Origin: Bacillota bacterium
GTDB taxonomy: Bacteria; Bacillota; Clostridia; Christensenellales; UMGS416
Assembly: GCA_016281935.1 (NCBI GenBank)
Contig: JAEEJN010000039.1
Span: forward strand, 1-35,105
DNA length: 35,105 nt
Direction of reading: 5' to 3'
Part shown: piece after piece, positions 1 to 8,136 of the stretch
How positions within the stretch are numbered: position 1 is the first letter of the stretch
How the letters are laid out: every line of letters starts with the position of its first letter
Made by a program: the position numbers and the translations under genes
The notes under the pieces: generated by a model
What the model was told of the DNA's origin: nothing
The model's input: only the letters and a program-made list of their open reading frames with translations
Databases searched by the model: none

Positions 1-1
1 C

Positions 2-190
2 CCGGTTCTCATCATCAATGGAGACAGTGATTTCGTGGTACCGCTTCCTGCAGTAGAGAAGGCTCAGGAGGTCTATGATGACTGTGACATGGTCATCATC
101 GAAGGCGCAGGACATGGCTACAGAGATGAGGACCTCAGCCTTGCAAGGCTGAGAACGGCGGAGTTCGTGAAAGGAGAAAGAGATGCCTGA
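2..190 (+). CDS. alpha/beta hydrolase, C-terminal end (5' end outside window)
   Basis: Only the last 62 codons are present. The visible end has the two features expected at the C-terminus of an alpha/beta-hydrolase: an ING-D-VP stretch, where the acidic member of the catalytic triad normally lies, and a GAGHG motif about 30 residues later that carries the catalytic histidine. Substrate cannot be told from this fragment; esterase, lipase or acyl-peptidase-like members all share these motifs. The stop codon (188-190) overlaps the start of the Nudix gene by 8 bases, so the two are very probably co-transcribed and translationally coupled. Confidence 0.75.
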   Translation, partial: PVLIINGDSDFVVPLPAVEKAQEVYDDCDMVIIEGAGHGYRDEDLSLARLRTAEFVKGERDA

Positions 191-737
191 AAGGGAAGTG
201 TTCGATCTCTATACTGCGGATAGGGCAAAAACAGATCAGATGGTCTTCAGGGGGGAACCTATACCTGTAGGATTCTATCACCTTGTCGTGCATATCTGTA
301 TCTTCGATAGCTGCGGAAGGATGCTGATCCAGCAGCGGCAGCCGTTCAAGCAAGGTTTTTCCAATCTGTGGGACGTGAGTGTAGGAGGAAGCGCTGTACA
401 CGGTGACAACAGTCAGTCCGCAGCTGAACGGGAAACATTCGAGGAGCTCGGGCTCAAAGTTGATCTCACGGACATGCGGCCGGCTCTGACGATTAACTGG
501 GAGCGTGGATTTGATGATTATTATGTGCTGAAAAAGGACGTAGATCTCAATGAGCTGCATCTCCAGTATGAGGAAGTCCAGAGCGTACGTTGGGCAGCTC
601 TCGAAGAGATCGAAGAAATGATTGATGAGGGAACGTTCATCCCATATGAGAAAGGCCTGATTCATCTTTTGTTCCATTTGAAAGATCACAGCAGCGCTCA
701 TACGAAACCTGATCCGACTGCAAAACAGAAAGGATAA
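183..737 (+). CDS. Nudix hydrolase (YfcD/IDI-like)
   Basis: A 184-residue protein of the Nudix superfamily, which hydrolyses nucleoside diphosphates linked to another moiety, or in the IDI-like branch handles isoprenoid diphosphates. The Nudix box is clear at about residues 67-91: GG-x4-GD-x4-AAERET-x-EELGL. The first acidic residue of the box (normally Glu, G-x5-E) is Asp here, while the metal-binding REx2EE core is intact. The N-terminal VFDLYTADR and the FYHLVVHICIFDS strand are typical of the YfcD/IDI-like subgroup. A GGAGAAAGAG site lies just upstream of the ATG, inside the preceding hydrolase gene. Substrate not predictable. Confidence 0.85.
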   Translation: MPEREVFDLYTADRAKTDQMVFRGEPIPVGFYHLVVHICIFDSCGRMLIQQRQPFKQGFSNLWDVSVGGSAVHGDNSQSAAERETFEELGLKVDLTDMRPALTINWERGFDDYYVLKKDVDLNELHLQYEEVQSVRWAALEEIEEMIDEGTFIPYEKGLIHLLFHLKDHSSAHTKPDPTAKQKG

Positions 738-742
738 CGGCC

Positions 743-1135
743 ATGAAACAAGCCGAACAGATATGGATCGTTGCAGGAGATAAGATGGCTGAGCTCATGT
801 CGATGAGAGATCCGGAAAGGATAACTGTCCCGTTCCGGGAAGATCTGTCCAGAGGCAGCTGGTCCGGTTTCGTTTTGGATGAAGATTTTATAAGAGAAAG
901 AAGTGCATTCTGGAACGTTCCAAAGGATGAATATGCTGAAAAGATGATGCCGATCATGAATCTTGATCCGAATGGAGACTATGTGCTCTGCTTTGGAGAA
1001 GATGCCTGCTGCCGTGAGAATCTGGCTTTTATGCTGGGGTATCTCAAGACAAAGGGACGTTCTCATCCTGTCCGTGTGAGGATCGTGGATGAACTAACCC
1101 TCGATCTCCTGCGGACGTATACCGCCGAGATGTGA
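743..1135 (+). CDS. DUF1835-like hypothetical protein
   Basis: A 130-residue soluble protein that starts 5 bases after the Nudix gene, so it is the third gene of the same transcript. It has an N-terminal IWIVAGDKMAELM strand-helix, a conserved-looking ITVPFREDLSRGSW segment, then FVLDEDFIRERSAFW and a DYVLCFGEDACCRENLAFMLGYL segment. That order (GD near the start, a RE-L-GPW-like segment, R-x-FW, and an acidic -D-CR-NL helix) resembles the DUF1835 domain; the assignment is from memory of the family pattern and is tentative. No catalytic residues can be named and no function is claimed. Confidence 0.6.
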   Translation: MKQAEQIWIVAGDKMAELMSMRDPERITVPFREDLSRGSWSGFVLDEDFIRERSAFWNVPKDEYAEKMMPIMNLDPNGDYVLCFGEDACCRENLAFMLGYLKTKGRSHPVRVRIVDELTLDLLRTYTAEM

Positions 1136-1238
1136 ACCAGCCTGTTGTGTTGGCTGCATCCGGACAGGATAACGAAGAGCAGCCATACAGCAGGACCCAA
1201 AAGTGCTCATCATGATCTGCCGATCATTCTGAAATGAC

Positions 1239-1267
1239 AGGCGGTACAGCTGTTTGCTGTACCGCCT
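1239..1267. terminator. hairpin between convergent genes
   Basis: A perfect 12-bp stem (1239-1250 with 1256-1267) closes a 5-base loop. It lies between the plus-strand three-gene unit ending at 1135 and the minus-strand MoaF-like gene ending at 1318, so it can serve both. There is no clean T-run on either side, so termination is inferred from position and stem strength. Confidence 0.6.
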
Positions 1268-1317
1268 TCCTGTCTGTAAGATGTTCATGCGGACAATAAG
1301 CAGGAGGTCCTTGTAGA

Positions 1318-2265
1318 TCAGTCTTCCTGGATCTCCCAGTTCAAGGTCGGCATTCCAGTCAGAACGGACCAGTCGTAAGGGGAGGGAACGGTATCGATCG
1401 GATCGCCATCCGAATTCTTCTCTCCGTAAGCTGTAAGAAGATAGGTGTCACTGTACCGGTAATTGTCCGGATTGAAACAGAGCCCCACGTCGATCAGTCT
1501 TTCAATATCCTGAAGGACGATCATGCCTCCGCCGCCTTCTTTGAAACCCGGGGAATGACGGCAAATGTTTTCCTCGATGAAGCTGAACAGGTTCAAATGA
1601 TCGTTGATCCAGATGTGAAAAGCCGGTTCCTCATAGAAGGGATACATGCGACGGAATTCGCGCTGATACTTCATCTTAGCTTCCGCCTGTGCTATGACTG
1701 CCGGATCATCGGAAGCCAGTTCTTCTGAAAACCTTTTCTTCAGTTCTTCCTCAAAATCACCCGGGAAGGCGCTTCCACGTACGCAGTGATCATTATGATA
1801 GATGTGCTGGAAAGTAAAGCCCGGCATGTAATGCCAGCGAATGTGTTCTCCTGCCATACGACGGCTGAGATGATGACGAATGGACGGTGCAGGCAGCCCT
1901 GAAACCCGTATTGTGCCGAACCACGGGATGACCTGCATCAGGCGGGGATGCTCCGGATCGTAGCCTTCCTGGACTGTGACCCATGTAACGAGCCTTTGTT
2001 CAGTGTCCAGGATGAAGACCCAGTTGACGAGATCGTGTGACAGAGCCGGCTGGATGTGGACGAAGTATGTCGATCCATCTGCCTTCATGGCGTGGTAGCG
2101 TTCCCATATGAAGGGCTTTCCGGGTTCCGAGATCTGCAGATTCTCTTCGTCAAGGAAATGAAGAAAACAGTCCGGACATTTGTCCATGGCGAGTGAAAAG
2201 GTTCGGCCGGCCAATTCATATGACAGCGGTACGCGGTACTGGTCCAACTGAATCGTATCAGCCAT
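1318..2265 (-). CDS. MoaF-like calycin-fold protein
   Basis: 315 residues from the chosen start. The N-terminal part (LSYELAGRTFSLAMD..., then a long antiparallel pattern with YFVHIQP and LVNWVFILDTEQRLVTWV) looks like the MoaF N-terminal domain, and the rest like the MoaF C-terminal domain; MoaF was named from a gene near a monoamine oxidase operon and its biochemical role is not settled. The longest frame begins at 2280, but the ATG at 2265 is preceded at 7 bases by GGAGGA, which lies inside the extended frame, so 2265 is preferred. It is monocistronic on the minus strand, downstream of the flavoprotein operon's terminator. No clear promoter was recognised. Family call moderate. Confidence 0.6.
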   Translation of the reverse strand: MADTIQLDQYRVPLSYELAGRTFSLAMDKCPDCFLHFLDEENLQISEPGKPFIWERYHAMKADGSTYFVHIQPALSHDLVNWVFILDTEQRLVTWVTVQEGYDPEHPRLMQVIPWFGTIRVSGLPAPSIRHHLSRRMAGEHIRWHYMPGFTFQHIYHNDHCVRGSAFPGDFEEELKKRFSEELASDDPAVIAQAEAKMKYQREFRRMYPFYEEPAFHIWINDHLNLFSFIEENICRHSPGFKEGGGGMIVLQDIERLIDVGLCFNPDNYRYSDTYLLTAYGEKNSDGDPIDTVPSPYDWSVLTGMPTLNWEIQED

Positions 2266-2316
2266 AACAGATTCCTCCATATTGTTTGGTTGCCTACAGA
2301 GTAAATCATAAAATGC

Positions 2317-2367
2317 AAAAAAACAAGTGCCTGCAATTCATGAGATCAGAACTGCAGGCACTTGTTT
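2317..2367 (-). terminator. intrinsic terminator of the GlpO-like operon
   Basis: A perfect 15-bp stem (2321-2335 with 2353-2367) with a 17-base loop, followed on the minus strand by a run of seven U (2317-2323). It lies 12 bases after the stop of the DUF1667 gene and separates that operon from the MoaF-like gene. Confidence 0.9.
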
Positions 2368-2378
2368 CCGTAAAAGGG

Positions 2379-2720
2379 TTAAAGATCTCTTGTCGCGATG
2401 ATGTCCGCTCCGGTACCGCAGACATCCTTGACGATGATATCTCCGACATGCACGGGCGAGTGAACGACAATGCCGTCCAGAGAGCGCACGACTTCGAACA
2501 TTTTCTCCTTGGGGACAGACTGACTGGTTTTGACCGGCAGACGGCGGAAACGACCACCTTCCAGCTTTACCGTAGACGTGATCATCCGGACGGGATGCGT
2601 CAGTTCGTTGCGGCCGTATTCTTCGCCGCGGGGACAGGAATTGCCGCGGACTTCCAGCGTTTTTTCATCCACGGTCAGATGACAGCCTTTAGGGCAGGTA
2701 ATGCAGATGATCTCAGCCAT
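2379..2720 (-). CDS. DUF1667 family Cys-rich protein
   Basis: A 113-residue protein with an N-terminal CITCPKGC cluster and a second CPRGEEYG motif near residue 29, the hallmark of DUF1667. These Cys residues suggest metal or iron-sulphur binding, which is inference. In Firmicutes this family is commonly found as the small third partner of a GlpO-like oxidase and an FAD/NAD oxidoreductase, exactly as here. The start lies 2 bases after the stop of the upstream gene, so translation is coupled. It may be the small electron-transfer subunit of a membrane-peripheral glycerol-3-phosphate dehydrogenase-like complex, but no substrate is proven by the sequence. Confidence 0.85.
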   Translation of the reverse strand: MAEIICITCPKGCHLTVDEKTLEVRGNSCPRGEEYGRNELTHPVRMITSTVKLEGGRFRRLPVKTSQSVPKEKMFEVVRSLDGIVVHSPVHVGDIIVKDVCGTGADIIATRDL

Positions 2721-2722
2721 GG

Positions 2723-3982
2723 TTATGCCTCCTCAATCGCGATCGTGATCTCCTCACCGGCTTTGTCAAGCAGGACACGGGGAAGGATGATCTTCTCCAT
2801 TTCGCCGGGTGCCAGGCGTTCCCGCTTGAATCCGGCAATACGGGTTTCTCCGCTCATCACCTGAATGACGGATGCTCCGCAGACGCGGTTGACGCGGAAC
2901 AGGATCTCCGCGCTTTTATCGATGTTCTCCATACGGATGCAGGAGGGGACCGTATAGGTCACAGCATTGCCGTTCTTCACGGTGATGTGTCTGGAAGGTT
3001 CCGGTTCTCCGGCAATCGCATACTTGGCTGCCGCGGCACCGGCTTTCTGAGCTTCTGCAGTTACATAATCCACGAGATCATGTACGTGCACGACGTTGCC
3101 GGCGGCAAAGACCCCCGGCATGGAAGTCTCCATGTTTTCATAAACGACGGGACCGTTCGTGCGGCGGTCAATCTGGATCCCTGCGGCTCTTGTCAGCTCG
3201 TTCTCGGGAATGAGCCCAACGGAGAGAAGAAGGGTATCGCAGTCGAAAATCATTTCAGTGCCGGGGATCGGATTGCGGTTTGCATCCACTTCCTGTACCG
3301 TCACACGCTCGACACGTCCTTCTCCTTCAATCTTTGTGACCGTGTGGGAAAGATAGAGCGGGATATTGAAGTCATGCAGGCACTGTACGATGTTTCGGGT
3401 CAGACCGCCGGAGTAAGGCATGACTTCCACGCAGGCCAGGACTTTCGCGCCTTCCAATGTCATGCGGCGGGCCATGATGAGACCGATGTCGCCGGATCCC
3501 AGGATCACGACACGTTTGCCGACCTGATAGCCTTCAATGTTCACATAGCGCTGGGCTGCGCCTGCGGTGAAGACACCGGCAGGACGGGTGCCGGGGATCG
3601 AGATCGCTCCGCGCGTTCTTTCACGGCAGCCCATGCACAGGACGATGGAACGGCTCTTCAGGATCTGATAACCTTTCTGACCGTTGACTGCATGGATTTC
3701 CCGTTCAGGAGTGATATCCAGAACCATGGTGTCGGTTTGGACTTCCACGTTTGTTTTGTTTACGAGTTCGATGAACCGTCCGGCATATTCGGGGCCTGAC
3801 AGTTCTTCTTTGAAATAATGCAGACCGAAACCATTGTGGATGCACTGGTTCAGAATGCCGCCCAGCGTCTGGTCGCGTTCCAGAATCAGGACATCTTTGG
3901 CACCGTTGTTATAGGCAGCTTCTGCAGCGGCAAGTCCTGCAGGACCGCCGCCGATGATGATGACGTCATAGATCTTGGTCAC
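2723..3982 (-). CDS. FAD/NAD(P)-binding oxidoreductase (GlpO partner)
   Basis: 419 residues. The N-terminal GGGPAGLAAAEAA dinucleotide-binding motif (residues about 11-24) binds FAD; a second Rossmann motif, ILGSGDIGLIMARR near residue 160, binds NAD(P); a GVFAAGNV motif near residue 290 closes the FAD domain. ILNQCIHNGFGLHYF after the first motif is typical of the subgroup that sits next to GlpO-like proteins. The start is GTG and overlaps the stop of the upstream oxidase gene (GTGA), so the two are translationally coupled. Likely role: moves electrons between NAD(H) and the GlpO-like protein. That pairing is inferred from the operon. Confidence 0.85.
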   Translation of the reverse strand: MTKIYDVIIIGGGPAGLAAAEAAYNNGAKDVLILERDQTLGGILNQCIHNGFGLHYFKEELSGPEYAGRFIELVNKTNVEVQTDTMVLDITPEREIHAVNGQKGYQILKSRSIVLCMGCRERTRGAISIPGTRPAGVFTAGAAQRYVNIEGYQVGKRVVILGSGDIGLIMARRMTLEGAKVLACVEVMPYSGGLTRNIVQCLHDFNIPLYLSHTVTKIEGEGRVERVTVQEVDANRNPIPGTEMIFDCDTLLLSVGLIPENELTRAAGIQIDRRTNGPVVYENMETSMPGVFAAGNVVHVHDLVDYVTAEAQKAGAAAAKYAIAGEPEPSRHITVKNGNAVTYTVPSCIRMENIDKSAEILFRVNRVCGASVIQVMSGETRIAGFKRERLAPGEMEKIILPRVLLDKAGEEITIAIEEA

Positions 3983-5406
3983 AGCGTGCCTCCTTTGGTC
4001 TCGCCGATGATGATGACTGAACCGGCCTTGTCTTTGAGAACATCCTTGGGATCCATTCCCAGTTCTCTTGCGATGATTTCATGGACCCGGGGACCGCAGA
4101 AACCTCCCTGGCAGCGTCCCATGCCCGCGTTGCAGCGGCGCTTTACGCCGTCAATGGTATGGGGAGGCAGAACACCGTGCAGTGCGTCGACGATTTCGCC
4201 TTCGGTTACAGTCTCGCAGCGGCAGATGACGCGGCCGTAAAGAGGGTTCTTCCGCACTGCTTCCGCTTTCTGCTCGGGTGTAAGATGACGGAAAACCGTT
4301 ACCTCACGGCTGTCGACGTATTCGGGCTTCTCTTTGAGAACAAGGGTCCTGCCAATCAGCTTCAGCGCGTCTTCGGCGATTGCAGGAGCGGAGGAAAGAC
4401 CAGGGCTCTTGATGGCGCCGAGAGTGATGAAACCGGGCTTTGTCTCTTCGATCACAAAGTCAGATGCAGTCGAATTGGCGCGGACACCGGCAAAATTGCG
4501 GATGTTATCCCTAAAGGATACACCGGGGACCGACTTCACGGCCATCTTGCGTACGAAAGCCATTCCTTCAGGCGTTGTCGCAGTGTCGCCGCGTTCACAG
4601 GGGGAGGCATTGGGACCGACGATCAGATTTCCATGTACAGTAGGGGAGACGAGCACGCCCTTGCCGTCCTTGTTCGGACACTGGAAGATGACGTGATGCA
4701 CGGTCTCGCCCTGTGACTTGTCAAGAAGATAATATTCACCTTTGTTGGGCTGAGTCGTAAAGGAGGGGGCCGCAACGAGTCCGGTCACCTGATCGGCTTC
4801 GACGCCGGCTGCATTGACGACGACTTTTGCATCTACGGAACCGGTGGGTGTCGTCAGACGGTAGCCGCCTTCAATTACCTCGATCTTCTCGACGGGAGAA
4901 TTGAAGCGCATTTCGCATCCGTTTTTCACTGCGGCTTCGGCGAGAGCAAAGCAGAGTTCCCACGGCGCAACGATGCCGGCACTGGGAGCGTACAGGGCAG
5001 TGCGTACCTCCGGGCTCAGATTGGGCTCCATTTTCAGGACTTCTTCTCTGGAGAGGATCTTCAGTCCGGGAACACCGTTGGCGCAGCCGTTGGCGTACAG
5101 CTTTTCTACCGTTTTTTCATCCGCTTCATCAAAGGCAAGAACGAGAGATCCGATCTGCTTGTAGGACACATGATAAGCTTCGCACTGTTTGCGGGTCAAT
5201 TCGTTACCGCGGACGTTCAGGCGTGCCATATCCGTGCCGGGTTCCGGGTCATATCCAGCGTGGATGATCGCGCTGTTCGCACGGGTCGTCCCCATGGATA
5301 CGTCGTTCTCTTTTTCAAGAACGACAAGTCTGAGATCGCAGCGGGAGAGCAGATTGGCGACGTTTGCGCCTATGATCCCGCAACCGATCACAGCTACATC
5401 ATACAT
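3979..5406 (-). CDS. GlpO-like FAD-dependent oxidase/dehydrogenase with BFD-type [2Fe-2S] tail
   Basis: 475 residues from the chosen start. The N-terminal VAVIGCGIIGANVANLL motif binds FAD (DAO superfamily; glycerol-3-phosphate dehydrogenase or L-2-hydroxyglutarate oxidase type), followed by the MGTTRANSAIIHAGYDP segment usual for this group. The C-terminal roughly 90 residues form a BFD-like [2Fe-2S] domain, with CRC near residue 400 and RRCNAGMGRCQGGFC supplying the remaining Cys. The longest frame starts at 5436, but AAAGGAGG lies 8 bases before the ATG at 5406, inside the extension, so 5406 is used. First gene of a three-gene operon with its own promoter and terminator. Confidence 0.88.
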   Translation of the reverse strand: MYDVAVIGCGIIGANVANLLSRCDLRLVVLEKENDVSMGTTRANSAIIHAGYDPEPGTDMARLNVRGNELTRKQCEAYHVSYKQIGSLVLAFDEADEKTVEKLYANGCANGVPGLKILSREEVLKMEPNLSPEVRTALYAPSAGIVAPWELCFALAEAAVKNGCEMRFNSPVEKIEVIEGGYRLTTPTGSVDAKVVVNAAGVEADQVTGLVAAPSFTTQPNKGEYYLLDKSQGETVHHVIFQCPNKDGKGVLVSPTVHGNLIVGPNASPCERGDTATTPEGMAFVRKMAVKSVPGVSFRDNIRNFAGVRANSTASDFVIEETKPGFITLGAIKSPGLSSAPAIAEDALKLIGRTLVLKEKPEYVDSREVTVFRHLTPEQKAEAVRKNPLYGRVICRCETVTEGEIVDALHGVLPPHTIDGVKRRCNAGMGRCQGGFCGPRVHEIIARELGMDPKDVLKDKAGSVIIIGETKGGTL

Positions 5407-5448
5407 GTAACGTTCCTCCTTTGGCGTTATAAACAAGTGCTACCCAAG

Positions 5449-5477
5449 ATTATAGCATAAATCGGCTGTTTCGTACA
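5449..5477 (-). promoter_or_regulatory. promoter of the GlpO-like operon
   Basis: On the minus strand: -10 TATAAT (5449-5454) preceded by TGC (an extended -10), 17-bp spacer, and a weak -35 TGTACG (5472-5477). It lies 43 bases before the start at 5406. Confidence 0.7.
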
Positions 5478-5666
5478 GTTGTATTCTGTGTCTGGAACGG
5501 CTTGAAAGCTTTGAAAAAAACATGATGCAGGGAACGAATGTATATTATGCGCATATTTGAATACAGTATGCACCGAATTATGCAACTGCAAGGAACGATA
5601 AGTGAGTATTCAACTGATATGCACATATTCATGCAAATATTGTGAGAAATTTGTGTAAATAGGGGG
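5478..5666. other. divergent regulatory region with short inverted repeats
   Basis: This non-coding stretch lies between the GlpO-like operon and the amino acid transporter. No convincing gene is present. It is AT-rich and carries repeated TGAATA/TATTCA half-sites (5558-5563, 5607-5612, 5626-5631, then 5678-5683 in the promoter) plus short dyads: TATGCGCATA (5546-5555) and ATATG-CA-CATAT (5617-5628). The ten-base word TATTCATGCA at 5626-5635 recurs inverted at 5674-5683. Operators for a transporter repressor are the likeliest reading; the regulator is unknown. Confidence 0.5.
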
Positions 5667-5695
5667 TTGACAATGCATGAATATGCATATATAAT
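5667..5695 (+). promoter_or_regulatory. fully consensus sigma-A promoter of the amino acid ABC transporter
   Basis: TTGACA (5667-5672), exactly 17 bp, then TATAAT (5690-5695). The spacer contains the inverted copy TGCATGAATA (5674-5683) and the palindrome ATATGCATAT (5681-5690), so a repressor bound there would block polymerase. Confidence 0.9.
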
Positions 5696-5748
5696 AGGCG
5701 CATGATCTTTGATCAGCCCACAAATTTCCATGAAAGGAATTCAATACA

Positions 5749-6594
5749 ATGAAAAAGATCACCGCTCTCCTGCTTGCAGTCCTGCTGCTCTTCAGCCTGG
5801 CTGCCTGTGCCAAGAAAGAGACCAAAAAGACACTGACCGTCGCCATTTCTCCGGACTTCGCTCCCATGGAATTCGTTGACACCAGCAAAACGGGTCAGGA
5901 TCAGTACATTGGTTTCGACGTTTCCCTGGCTAAGTACATTGCCCAGGAAATGGGCCTCACGCTTGAGATCAAACCCATGAGTTTCGATGCGTGCCAGGCA
6001 GCTGTACAGACCGGTGCCGTTGACATGTCCATCTCCGGCTACTCTGTGACTGCTGAACGCAAGGAAAACTACAGCCTTTCCGACTATTACTATGCCGGCG
6101 ACAACGAGACTGAACAGATCATCATCACGACTTCTGAGAATGCAGGCAAGTGGACCAAGGCCGAGGACTTCTCCGGCAAGACCGTGGGAGCCCAGACCGC
6201 TTCTCTGCAGATGAACCTCTGCAATGAACAGCTTCCTGCTGACTGCACGATCAAGGAATTCACCGATATCGGAACTGCGGTCGAATCCCTGCGTAACGGC
6301 AACATCGACGCGCTGGCAGTAGCCAAGGGCAACGGTGACGCCATTATCGCCCAGAACCCCAACCTGGCTCCTACTGGTTTCGAATTTGTTGTGGACGAAG
6401 AAGCCGAGAACAACGTCATTCTGCTCAAAAAGGGAGATGTCGAACTGACGAAGAAGGTCAACGAGATCCTGGCTAAGGCTTATGCTGCCGGTCTGTACGG
6501 AGAATGGTATGCCGAGGCTGAGCGCCTTGCCGGTATCGATACTGCTGAAGAAGTCTCCTACGACGACAGCGGCGAAGTAGCCAAGGGGGACTGA
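5749..6594 (+). CDS. amino acid ABC transporter, substrate-binding lipoprotein
   Basis: 281 residues. The signal peptide is a type II lipoprotein signal: KK at residues 2-3, a Leu-rich core, then LAAC with the lipidated Cys at residue 20. After it comes a periplasmic-binding-protein type 2 domain of the polar amino acid family (TVAISPDFAPMEFVD, GFDVSLAKYIAQEMG, MSISGYSVTAERKENYSLSDYYY). The protein is anchored outside the membrane and delivers substrate to the permease encoded next. Substrate (cystine, glutamine, arginine or another polar amino acid) cannot be fixed by eye. A hairpin between this gene and the permease probably keeps its mRNA more abundant than that of the downstream genes. 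Confidence 0.92.
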   Translation: MKKITALLLAVLLLFSLAACAKKETKKTLTVAISPDFAPMEFVDTSKTGQDQYIGFDVSLAKYIAQEMGLTLEIKPMSFDACQAAVQTGAVDMSISGYSVTAERKENYSLSDYYYAGDNETEQIIITTSENAGKWTKAEDFSGKTVGAQTASLQMNLCNEQLPADCTIKEFTDIGTAVESLRNGNIDALAVAKGNGDAIIAQNPNLAPTGFEFVVDEEAENNVILLKKGDVELTKKVNEILAKAYAAGLYGEWYAEAERLAGIDTAEEVSYDDSGEVAKGD

Positions 6595-6621
6595 TTCCTT
6601 TCCCTTGAATCAGACAATTCG

Positions 6622-6648
6622 CATCGGGGCCGTTTTACGGCCCTGATG
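6622..6648 (+). other. intercistronic hairpin between binding-protein and permease genes
   Basis: A 12-bp stem (6622-6633 with 6637-6648, one G-U pair) closes a 3-base loop. No U-run follows, so it is unlikely to be a full terminator. In ABC transporter operons such hairpins commonly protect the upstream binding-protein mRNA or partly terminate transcription; that role is inferred here. Confidence 0.65.
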
Positions 6649-6667
6649 TCTCCTGTGGAGGTTTCCT

Positions 6668-7342
6668 TTGATCGAGTATTTTGAGAATATCGTGAAGATC
6701 CTGGCCCAGTACTGGCAGATCTTCGTGCTCAAAGGCATCGGCTATACGCTGCTGCTTTCAGCCATAACTGTGTTTTTCGGTGCCATTCTGGGCGTGTTTC
6801 TCTGCCTGGGGCGGATGTCCCGCTTCAAACCGCTCAACTGGCTCGTCGTAGCGATCGTCGAAGTCGTTCGCGGCACTCCGATCCTGCTTCAGCTCTATGT
6901 CGGCTACTTCCTTGTCCCGAAGCTGCTGCCGTTTACTGTCTCGGATTTCTTCTCTGTCTGTGTTGCCTTGATCATCAACTCAGCCTGCTATGTATCTGAA
7001 GTTTTCCGCTCCGGAATCCAGGCAGTCGACAAGGGCCAGACGGAAGCGGCCCGCAGTCTGGGATTGAATGCGTCCCAGACTATGAGCAGGATCGTGCTTC
7101 CTCAGGCAATCAAGAACATTCTGCCTGCTTTGGGCAATGAATTTGTCATGATCGTCAAGGAGACTTCACTGGCATCGACTTTCTTTATCGGAGAACTCAT
7201 GACTTCCTACCTGATCGTCAAAGGCAGAACTTATCTGACGATGGAGTGCCTCCTGATCGTCGGCGTCCTGTACTTTGTACTGACCTTCATCCTGAGCAAG
7301 GGTGTCGGTGCCTTTGAGAGGAGGCTGAAAGCACATGATTAG
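6668..7342 (+). CDS. amino acid ABC transporter permease (HisMQ/GlnP family)
   Basis: 224 residues with about five membrane helices, of the polar amino acid permease family. The start is TTG, supported by GGAGG at a good distance upstream (GGAGGTTTCCT then TTG). The family motif [12 protein letters not shown] is present at about residues 65-76, and the cytoplasmic EAA loop reads [22 protein letters not shown] at about residues 126-147, which docks on the ATPase. The 3' end overlaps the ATPase gene by 8 bases. It acts as a homodimer in the membrane with the ATPase and binding protein encoded on either side. Confidence 0.93.
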   Translation: MIEYFENIVKILAQYWQIFVLKGIGYTLLLSAITVFFGAILGVFLCLGRMSRFKPLNWLVVAIVEVVRGTPILLQLYVGYFLVPKLLPFTVSDFFSVCVALIINSACYVSEVFRSGIQAVDKGQTEAARSLGLNASQTMSRIVLPQAIKNILPALGNEFVMIVKETSLASTFFIGELMTSYLIVKGRTYLTMECLLIVGVLYFVLTFILSKGVGAFERRLKAHD

Positions 7343-8075
7343 AACTGAAAACCTGCACAAGAGCTTCACGATCGAAGGCAAGGGAACGCTGCATGTGCTC
7401 CGCGGAGTCAACGAACATGTAGCCAAGGGTGAAGTCGTATCGATCATTGGACCTTCCGGCGGCGGAAAGAGCACTTTCCTTCGTTGTCTGAACCTTCTGG
7501 AGACTCCCGAAGAAGGCAAGATCTTCTTTGAAGGTGTAGAGATCACAAACAGTAAGGTGGACATCAATGTGCACCGTCAGAAGATGGGCATGGTCTTCCA
7601 GCACTTCAACGTGTTTCCGCATCTCAGTGTGAAAGAGAACATCACGCTGGCACCCGTACTTCTGAAGAAGAAAACCCAGGCTGAAGCGGACGATATGGCA
7701 ATGGAACTCTTGAACCGTGTTGGCCTGGCGGACAAAGTGGACGAACATCCCGGACGTCTTTCCGGCGGACAGAAGCAGCGTCTGGCAATCGTCCGGGCAC
7801 TGGCCATGGAACCTGATGTCATGCTTTTCGATGAACCGACTTCAGCATTGGATCCCGAGATGGTGGGTGAGGTGCTTGACGTCATCAAGCGGCTTGTGAA
7901 GGATGGCATGACCTCCGTGATTGTGACACATGAGATGGGATTCGCACGTGAAGTTTCAGACAGGATCCTGTTCATGGATGAAGGTGTCATTGCGGAATCC
8001 GCCAAGCCTGAAGAACTGTTTGCCCATCCGCAGAATCCGCGCACGAAGGAGTTCCTGAGCAAAGTTCTGTACTGA
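7335..8075 (+). CDS. amino acid ABC transporter ATP-binding protein (GlnQ family)
   Basis: 246 residues, a complete ABC ATPase. Walker A is GPSGGGKST (residues 39-47), the Q-loop follows in [13 protein letters not shown], the signature is LSGGQKQR near residue 140, Walker B is [15 protein letters not shown], and the switch His is in [16 protein letters not shown] and the DPEMVGEVL run place it in the polar amino acid importer subgroup (GlnQ/ArtP/TcyC type). The gene overlaps the permease gene by 8 bases and is followed by a strong terminator. Confidence 0.95.
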   Translation: MIRTENLHKSFTIEGKGTLHVLRGVNEHVAKGEVVSIIGPSGGGKSTFLRCLNLLETPEEGKIFFEGVEITNSKVDINVHRQKMGMVFQHFNVFPHLSVKENITLAPVLLKKKTQAEADDMAMELLNRVGLADKVDEHPGRLSGGQKQRLAIVRALAMEPDVMLFDEPTSALDPEMVGEVLDVIKRLVKDGMTSVIVTHEMGFAREVSDRILFMDEGVIAESAKPEELFAHPQNPRTKEFLSKVLY

Positions 8076-8090
8076 CAACAGAAAGGTATA

Positions 8091-8116
8091 AAAAGCTGCG
8101 CGATAGCGCAGCTTTT
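8091..8116 (+). terminator. intrinsic terminator after the ABC transporter
   Basis: A perfect 11-bp stem (8091-8101 with 8106-8116) with a GATA loop; the right arm ends in four U. It lies 15 bases after the ATPase stop. Since the amidohydrolase starts 21 bases later with no evident promoter of its own, some readthrough is likely. Confidence 0.8.
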
Positions 8117-8136
8117 GATTCACAGGGAGAAGACTC

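Noticed and set aside
2281-2330. Promoter for the MoaF-like gene
   Set aside because: TTG-type hexamers occur within the T-rich terminator region, but no acceptable -10 at a proper distance was found.
5558-5683. ArgR/AhrC operators upstream of the ABC transporter
   Set aside because: Only isolated TGAATA/TATTCA half-sites fit; they are not paired at the spacing of an ArgR box, so I only report them as repeats.
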